A stretch of 9,596 nt of DNA, from NCBI GenBank assembly GCA_003538525.1, contig DPRZ01000019.1:1-9596 (forward strand). Direction: 5' to 3'. Shown here in pieces: positions 6,051 to 9,596 of this stretch (positions within the stretch are counted from its first letter, which is position 1; each line of letters begins with the position of its first letter). The DNA comes from Neisseriales bacterium (GTDB taxonomy: Bacteria > Pseudomonadota > Gammaproteobacteria > Burkholderiales > UBA11063). The notes below the pieces were generated by a model. It searched no databases and was not told where the DNA came from. It saw only the letters and a program-made list of their open reading frames with translations. A program made the translations under genes and the position numbers.

Positions 6051-6974
6051 ATGGAATTAAGCAAGAAATACGGTAAAGTTGCGGTGGTGATGGGTGGAAA
6101 GACTACTGAACGTGAAGTTTCATTAATGAGTGGTAATGCCATCTTAAAATCACTGTTTAAAAGTGGTGTCGATGCATTTAGCTTTGATCCATCGCTTGAA
6201 CCGCTTGCTAATTTAGTTAACTATGGTTGTGAACGTGCGATTCTAATTATTCATGGCAAAAATGGTGAAGATGGTAAATTACAAGGTGCGATGGAATATC
6301 TAGGAATCCCTTATACTGGTTCTGGCGTGATGGCTAGTAGTATTGGAATGGATAAATATCGGACTAAACTTATTTGGCAAACCCTAGGCGTACCTGTTGC
6401 AAAATCACAATTTGTTGAAAAAGCTAATTATAATGTTGCCGAATTTAAGTTAGGTGTAAATTTACCTGTGGTTGTGAAACCTGCTGATGATGGTTCAACT
6501 TTGGGTTTAAAAAAAGTTTATCAAATTGAGGATTTAGTGGCTGCGATTAATTATGCCTTTGCCGCATCAAATAAAATTTTGATTGAAGAAATGGTGATTG
6601 GACCCGAATTTACGCTTACGATTATAGATGGTAAAGTTTTTCCGATTATTAAGATTGAAGCACCACAAGGCGAATATGATTTTGAAAATAAATATTATAG
6701 TGATGAAACTAAATATATTTGTCCATATGACCTTGGCTCGCTACAAGCAGAAGTTGAGCGTTTAGCTTTAATTGGTTATCATGGAATTGGCGCAAGTGGT
6801 GTTACGCGTTTAGATTTTATGTTAACGCAAGACAACCAAATAGTTTTTTTAGAAATTAATACTTTGCCAGGTATGACTGGACATAGCTTAGTGCCACAGG
6901 CCGCGGCGGCGGTGGGAATTGATTTTGACCAACTGTGTTTATTAATCCTTGACGGAGCTGGACTTGGTAAGTAA
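6051..6974 (+). CDS. ddl: D-alanine--D-alanine ligase
   Basis: Ddl joins two D-alanines with ATP to make the terminal dipeptide of the peptidoglycan stem, in the cytoplasm. The 307-residue ATP-grasp protein shows MGGKTTEREVSLMSG (14-28, including the substrate-binding Glu of the family), HGKNGEDGKLQG (69-80), the ATP-binding KPADDGSTLG (143-152), and the omega-loop KYYSDETKY (214-222). It also has the metal-binding block LDFML (254-258) with FLEINTLPGMTGHSLVP (266-282), where Glu and Asn hold magnesium. The KYYSDET tyrosine and the TLPGMTGHS segment fit a D-Ala-D-Ala enzyme rather than a vancomycin-resistance D-Ala-D-Lac ligase. The length and position between murC and ftsQ match DdlB. The start has only a weak GAG upstream. 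The end overlaps ftsQ. Confidence 0.97.
   Translation: MELSKKYGKVAVVMGGKTTEREVSLMSGNAILKSLFKSGVDAFSFDPSLEPLANLVNYGCERAILIIHGKNGEDGKLQGAMEYLGIPYTGSGVMASSIGMDKYRTKLIWQTLGVPVAKSQFVEKANYNVAEFKLGVNLPVVVKPADDGSTLGLKKVYQIEDLVAAINYAFAASNKILIEEMVIGPEFTLTIIDGKVFPIIKIEAPQGEYDFENKYYSDETKYICPYDLGSLQAEVERLALIGYHGIGASGVTRLDFMLTQDNQIVFLEINTLPGMTGHSLVPQAAAAVGIDFDQLCLLILDGAGLGK
6954..6957 (+). promoter_or_regulatory. Ribosome binding site that decides the ftsQ TTG start
   Basis: GGAG (6954-6957), inside the last codons of ddl, stands 6 nt before the TTG at 6964. That spacing favours 6964 over the in-frame TTG at 6949, which lies upstream of this site and has none of its own. Confidence 0.6.
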
Positions 6975-7680
6975 ATTAAGTTACCTTGCTTTTGATAATA
7001 TTAAGCGCAATAATCGTTTAGCTTATTTAATTAATTTTTTAAGTGTCATGATCTTGCTTTTTTGTGGTGGGTTATACACGGTTAAGCATTGGTTCACGGT
7101 TGAAAAAATTGTAATTACTGGTAATATTGAGCATGTAACACCTGTACAATTATCATATATAGCACATAATAAATTGCATGGAACTTTTTTTACTTTGGAT
7201 ATTGCGGAATTAAAAGATGAGTTTCAGGCTTTGCCTTGGGTGCGAAAGGTCTCGTTGCAACGTGACTTTCCGCATACCATTGTAGTTACGCTAGAAGAAT
7301 ATAATGTTATTGCGCGAATTGGTGACGATGCGCTTTTGGCCAAGAGTGGCGAAGTATTTGGAGGAGCAGATGATAGTATAAGCTTACCAACGTTTTATGT
7401 TGAACCAAGTGCTGCAGGCGTGGCGTTGGCTAAATATCAACAGATTCAAACGGTTTTACTGCAACATAATGATAGCATGGTTAAGCTGTGGTTAGATAAT
7501 CCTAAAATTGCGCGCTTCGTGACGACAAAAAATTTAACAGTTACAATTTGTGATGAAAACTTAAGTTCAAAATTAGCGTTATTAAATCAAGATTGGGATA
7601 AGCTTTACCAACTAAACCCAAATTTAAATAGCATTAACTTTTGTTATAAGAACGCTTTAGCGATCAACTCTAAATTATAA
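6964..7680 (+). CDS. ftsQ: Cell division protein FtsQ
   Basis: FtsQ is a bitopic inner-membrane divisome protein that links early cytoplasmic components to FtsB and FtsL. From the TTG at 6964 it has 238 residues: a short cytoplasmic tail (about 1-18, with KRNNR), one membrane segment (about 19-40, LAYLINFLSVMILLFCGGLY), then a POTRA domain (about 46-113). The POTRA domain includes VEKIVITGNIEHV, the PWVRKVSLQRDFPHTI stretch and VTLEEYNVIARI. The FtsQ/DivIB domain follows, with LLAKSGEVF (124-132). Sequence identity in this family is low, but the architecture and the place between ddl and ftsA make the call firm. No ATG fits the frame near the start. TTG at 6964 is preferred because of the GGAG 6 nt upstream; TTG at 6949 would add five residues. 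The gene overlaps ddl by 11 nt, implying translational coupling. Confidence 0.92.
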   Translation: MVSKLSYLAFDNIKRNNRLAYLINFLSVMILLFCGGLYTVKHWFTVEKIVITGNIEHVTPVQLSYIAHNKLHGTFFTLDIAELKDEFQALPWVRKVSLQRDFPHTIVVTLEEYNVIARIGDDALLAKSGEVFGGADDSISLPTFYVEPSAAGVALAKYQQIQTVLLQHNDSMVKLWLDNPKIARFVTTKNLTVTICDENLSSKLALLNQDWDKLYQLNPNLNSINFCYKNALAINSKL

Positions 7681-7694
7681 AAATAAAAGAAAGT

Positions 7695-8948
7695 ATGGGA
7701 ATGAGCGGGAAACTAATTTTTGCCTTGGATGTCGGTAGTTCTAAAATAGTCTCACTAGTTGGTTCTTTGGGTGAACGGGTAGCTATTTTGGGTATTAGTA
7801 GTTATTATTTTGTTAATTCAAAGCGTAATAATGATTTTACGATGATGAGTAATGGTCTAATTTGTGATATTGAACGCACTGGTCAGAAAATTGCTCAGAC
7901 ACTCCATGAAGCACAAATTAATGCAGATTGTTCCACTGGTTCGCTAATAACTAATATTGCTGGTAACCATTTGCGCAGCCTCAATTCTCAAAGTTTGCAA
8001 GAAATGGGTAGTTTACCAGTTAATGCGGAAATTATTCGTTTGTTGGTAGAAGATGCTAAACGCGTAGATATCCCAAATAGTTATGACATCATTGATTATG
8101 AAGTTCAAGAGTATTTAGTTGATGGTGAGCATTTAACACTTAACCCGCTGGAATTAAGTTGTAAAACGGTTGAGTCTAATGTGAATCTATTTTTGAGTGG
8201 TAAAATTCCATTGGCAAACTTAAAAAAGAGCATCCGCTATAGCTCATTTGAAGTTGCCAAAATTGTTCCTGCGCCAATTTTATCGGCCTTGGCGGTTTTA
8301 AATGATGATGAAAAAGAGCTTGGCTGTTGCTTAATTGATATCGGTGCAGGTACAACGGATGTTGTTGTTTATCAAGCTGGGTTTGTGCGTTATATGGTGT
8401 CTATTCCAATTGGTGGTGAAGATATTACTCGAGATATTGCAAGCGTGCTTAAAGTTGCACGTAATTTAGCCGAGGATTTAAAATTAACTCACGGTAGTTG
8501 TAATTATCATGCGGTAAAATCGACGAATGAGGGAATTAATTTAATTGACCATCGTGGTGAAAGTGTTTTAATTTCACGTAAGTTACTGAATGATGTTATT
8601 TCAGAGCGGATGAAGGATATTTTACAGATTGTTAAAACGCAATTAGACAATAATCAGCTATATGATATAATTGATTCTGGATTGGTTATTACAGGTGGTG
8701 GGGCGTTGTTAACTAATCTAAAAGAATTTGCTAGTAAATTTTTTGATATCAAGGTTAGTATTGGAGTTCCTCGTTATGAGGGTGAGTTTGCGGATATTGT
8801 GTGTAATCCAAAGTTTAGCACTGCCATTGGTGCTTTATATTTCGCAAATGAGTTTATGTTATATAATAAGTATGCCGACGAATTTAAATTTGTTGCAGAG
8901 CATAATTCAACATTAAGTAAAATAAAAAATTTTTTCAAGAACATGTAA
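7695..8948 (+). CDS. ftsA: Cell division protein FtsA
   Basis: FtsA is the actin-like ATPase that tethers FtsZ filaments to the inner membrane and recruits later divisome proteins. The 417 residues cover the whole family length: phosphate-1 loop LDVGSSKI (11-18), the 1C (SHS2) region (about 87-165), phosphate-2 DIGAGTTDV (215-223), adenosine motif SGLVITGGGALL (328-339), and a C-terminal amphipathic helix LSKIKNFFKNM (407-417) that serves as the membrane-targeting sequence. Two in-frame ATGs, at 7695 and 7701, are possible (MGMSGK or MSGK). The AAAAGA or AGAAAG tract ahead of them could serve either, and the choice changes the protein by two residues. ftsQ ends 14 nt upstream and ftsZ begins 10 nt downstream. 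Confidence 0.97.
   Translation: MGMSGKLIFALDVGSSKIVSLVGSLGERVAILGISSYYFVNSKRNNDFTMMSNGLICDIERTGQKIAQTLHEAQINADCSTGSLITNIAGNHLRSLNSQSLQEMGSLPVNAEIIRLLVEDAKRVDIPNSYDIIDYEVQEYLVDGEHLTLNPLELSCKTVESNVNLFLSGKIPLANLKKSIRYSSFEVAKIVPAPILSALAVLNDDEKELGCCLIDIGAGTTDVVVYQAGFVRYMVSIPIGGEDITRDIASVLKVARNLAEDLKLTHGSCNYHAVKSTNEGINLIDHRGESVLISRKLLNDVISERMKDILQIVKTQLDNNQLYDIIDSGLVITGGGALLTNLKEFASKFFDIKVSIGVPRYEGEFADIVCNPKFSTAIGALYFANEFMLYNKYADEFKFVAEHNSTLSKIKNFFKNM
8644..8671 (+). promoter_or_regulatory. Candidate internal ftsZ promoter within ftsA
   Basis: TAGACA (8644-8649, five of six matches to TTGACA) is separated by 16 nt from TATAAT (8666-8671). TGA precedes the TATAAT, giving a full extended -10 (TGATATAAT). 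Transcription would start near 8678, about 280 nt before the ftsZ ATG. E. coli is known to have ftsZ promoters inside ftsA, so the location is plausible. In AT-rich DNA such matches also arise by chance, and there is no direct evidence of activity. Confidence 0.4.
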
Positions 8949-8952
8949 AGGG
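8948..8952 (+). promoter_or_regulatory. Ribosome binding site of ftsZ
   Basis: AAGGG, starting in the last base of the ftsA stop codon, lies 6 nt before the ftsZ ATG at 8959. It is among the better Shine-Dalgarno matches in the murC-ftsZ stretch, consistent with high FtsZ output. Confidence 0.7.
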
Positions 8953-8958
8953 TTAAGA

Positions 8959-9596
8959 ATGAGTCATTTCTTTGAAGTTTCAGGTAGCGAAAATAGTTAT
9001 AACCTTGGTGAAGTTATGACTCATGAAGGTGAAGTTATTAAAGTTATCGGAGTTGGTGGCGGTGGTTGTAATGCGGTGGATAACATGATGCGTAGTGGTG
9101 TTAAGCACGTTGAATATATTTGTGCTAATACCGATGCCAAGGCTTTGAGCCGTAATCAAGCGCACCATTTGATTCAACTTGGGCATAGCTTGACACGTGG
9201 TTTAGGCGCTGGTAGCGTTCCTGAAGTTGGAAAGAAAGCTGCGATGGAAGACCGTGAAAAATTAGCCGCACTGCTAAAAGGTACTGATATGCTATTTATT
9301 GCATCAGGTATGGGTGGTGGTACAGGCACTGGTGCTGCACCTGTGATTGCGGATATTGCACGGAGTTTGAATATTCTAACTGTTGGGGTGGTTACTCGCC
9401 CGTTTCAATACGAGGGTGAAAAGCGCCGTAAAATTGCCGATGAAGGCATTACTGAAATGCGTAAATTTGTCGATTCTTTAATTGTGATTCCAAATGAAAA
9501 GTTAATGACCGAGTTGGATGAAGATGTTTCAATGCGCGATGCTTTTGCTGCAGCCGATGAGGTTTTACGTGGCGCGGTAGGTGGAATTACTGAGGT
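8959..9596 (+). CDS. ftsZ: Cell division protein FtsZ (5' part, cut by the window end)
   Basis: FtsZ is the tubulin-like GTPase that polymerises into the Z ring at midcell. The first 212 residues are present; the frame runs off the right edge. Visible are IKVIGVGGGGCNAV (27-40), CANTDAKAL (55-63), RGLGAGSVPEVG (80-91), the tubulin signature GGGTGTG (119-125), TRPFQYEG (146-153), and DSLIVIPNEKL (172-182) with the following DAFAAADEVLRGAVGGI (194-210). The T7 catalytic loop, the rest of the C-terminal domain and the FtsA/ZipA-binding tail lie beyond the window. About 26 residues precede the IKVIG strand, somewhat more than in E. coli. The GGGGCNA variant and the KLMTELDEDVSMRDAF segment resemble Neisseria FtsZ from memory, which supports a betaproteobacterial source. 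Confidence 0.98.
   Translation, partial: MSHFFEVSGSENSYNLGEVMTHEGEVIKVIGVGGGGCNAVDNMMRSGVKHVEYICANTDAKALSRNQAHHLIQLGHSLTRGLGAGSVPEVGKKAAMEDREKLAALLKGTDMLFIASGMGGGTGTGAAPVIADIARSLNILTVGVVTRPFQYEGEKRRKIADEGITEMRKFVDSLIVIPNEKLMTELDEDVSMRDAFAAADEVLRGAVGGITE

Noticed and set aside
6024..6051. Absence of murB between murC and ddl as an anomaly
   Set aside because: Direct murC-ddl adjacency is usual in Betaproteobacteria, where murB lies elsewhere. I use it as a clue to lineage.
8728..9186. Open frames at 8728-8916 (plus) and 8980-9186 (minus)
   Set aside because: They lie inside ftsA and ftsZ in other frames and show no sign of being translated.
2208..9596. A novel defence, mobile or secondary-metabolite system
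   Set aside because: Every gene from 2208 on belongs to a well-known housekeeping family with intact motifs. There are no direct repeats, transposase fragments, tRNA-associated sites or shifts in base composition that would suggest an insertion.

Overview
The window looks like an ordinary, densely coding piece of core chromosome from an AT-rich proteobacterium (GC by eye around 40%, not counted). Several things point to Betaproteobacteria, with some likeness to Neisseriales. murC is followed directly by ddl, without the murB that gammaproteobacteria usually have there. FtsZ carries the GGGGCNA nucleotide-loop variant and the KLMTELDEDVSMRDAF stretch, which resemble Neisseria FtsZ as I remember it. 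The grxC-secB-gpsA order is common to beta- and gammaproteobacteria. I cannot name the genus; a low-GC betaproteobacterium is the best guess.

Layout. Positions 1-264 hold the 3' end of an unrecognised, low-complexity, probably exported protein with propeller-like repeats. It is followed after 13 nt by engB (278-880), the ribosome-assembly GTPase, which ends in a clear intrinsic terminator (888-912). yicC (1043-1915) lies on the opposite strand, convergent with engB and divergent from everything downstream. The 292-nt divergent region 1916-2207 has promoter-like elements for both directions and two short perfect inverted repeats, but no gene that I can see.

From 2208 to the right edge all genes are on the plus strand: grxC, secB, gpsA, lolA, murC, ddl, ftsQ, ftsA and ftsZ (cut by the window end). 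From secB onward the gaps are 24 nt or less, or the genes overlap, and I see no convincing terminator, so they could form one long transcription unit. A hairpin between grxC and secB is the only obvious interruption.

The genes share a theme of envelope building and division: disulfide/redox balance (GrxC), delivery of preproteins to the Sec machinery (SecB), glycerol-3-phosphate for phospholipids (GpsA), periplasmic lipoprotein carrying (LolA), peptidoglycan precursors (MurC, Ddl) and the divisome (FtsQ, FtsA, FtsZ). The least ordinary point is that the murC-ftsZ half of the dcw cluster is preceded by gpsA-lolA rather than by murG. I found no mobile element, CRISPR, RNA gene or clearly novel system.
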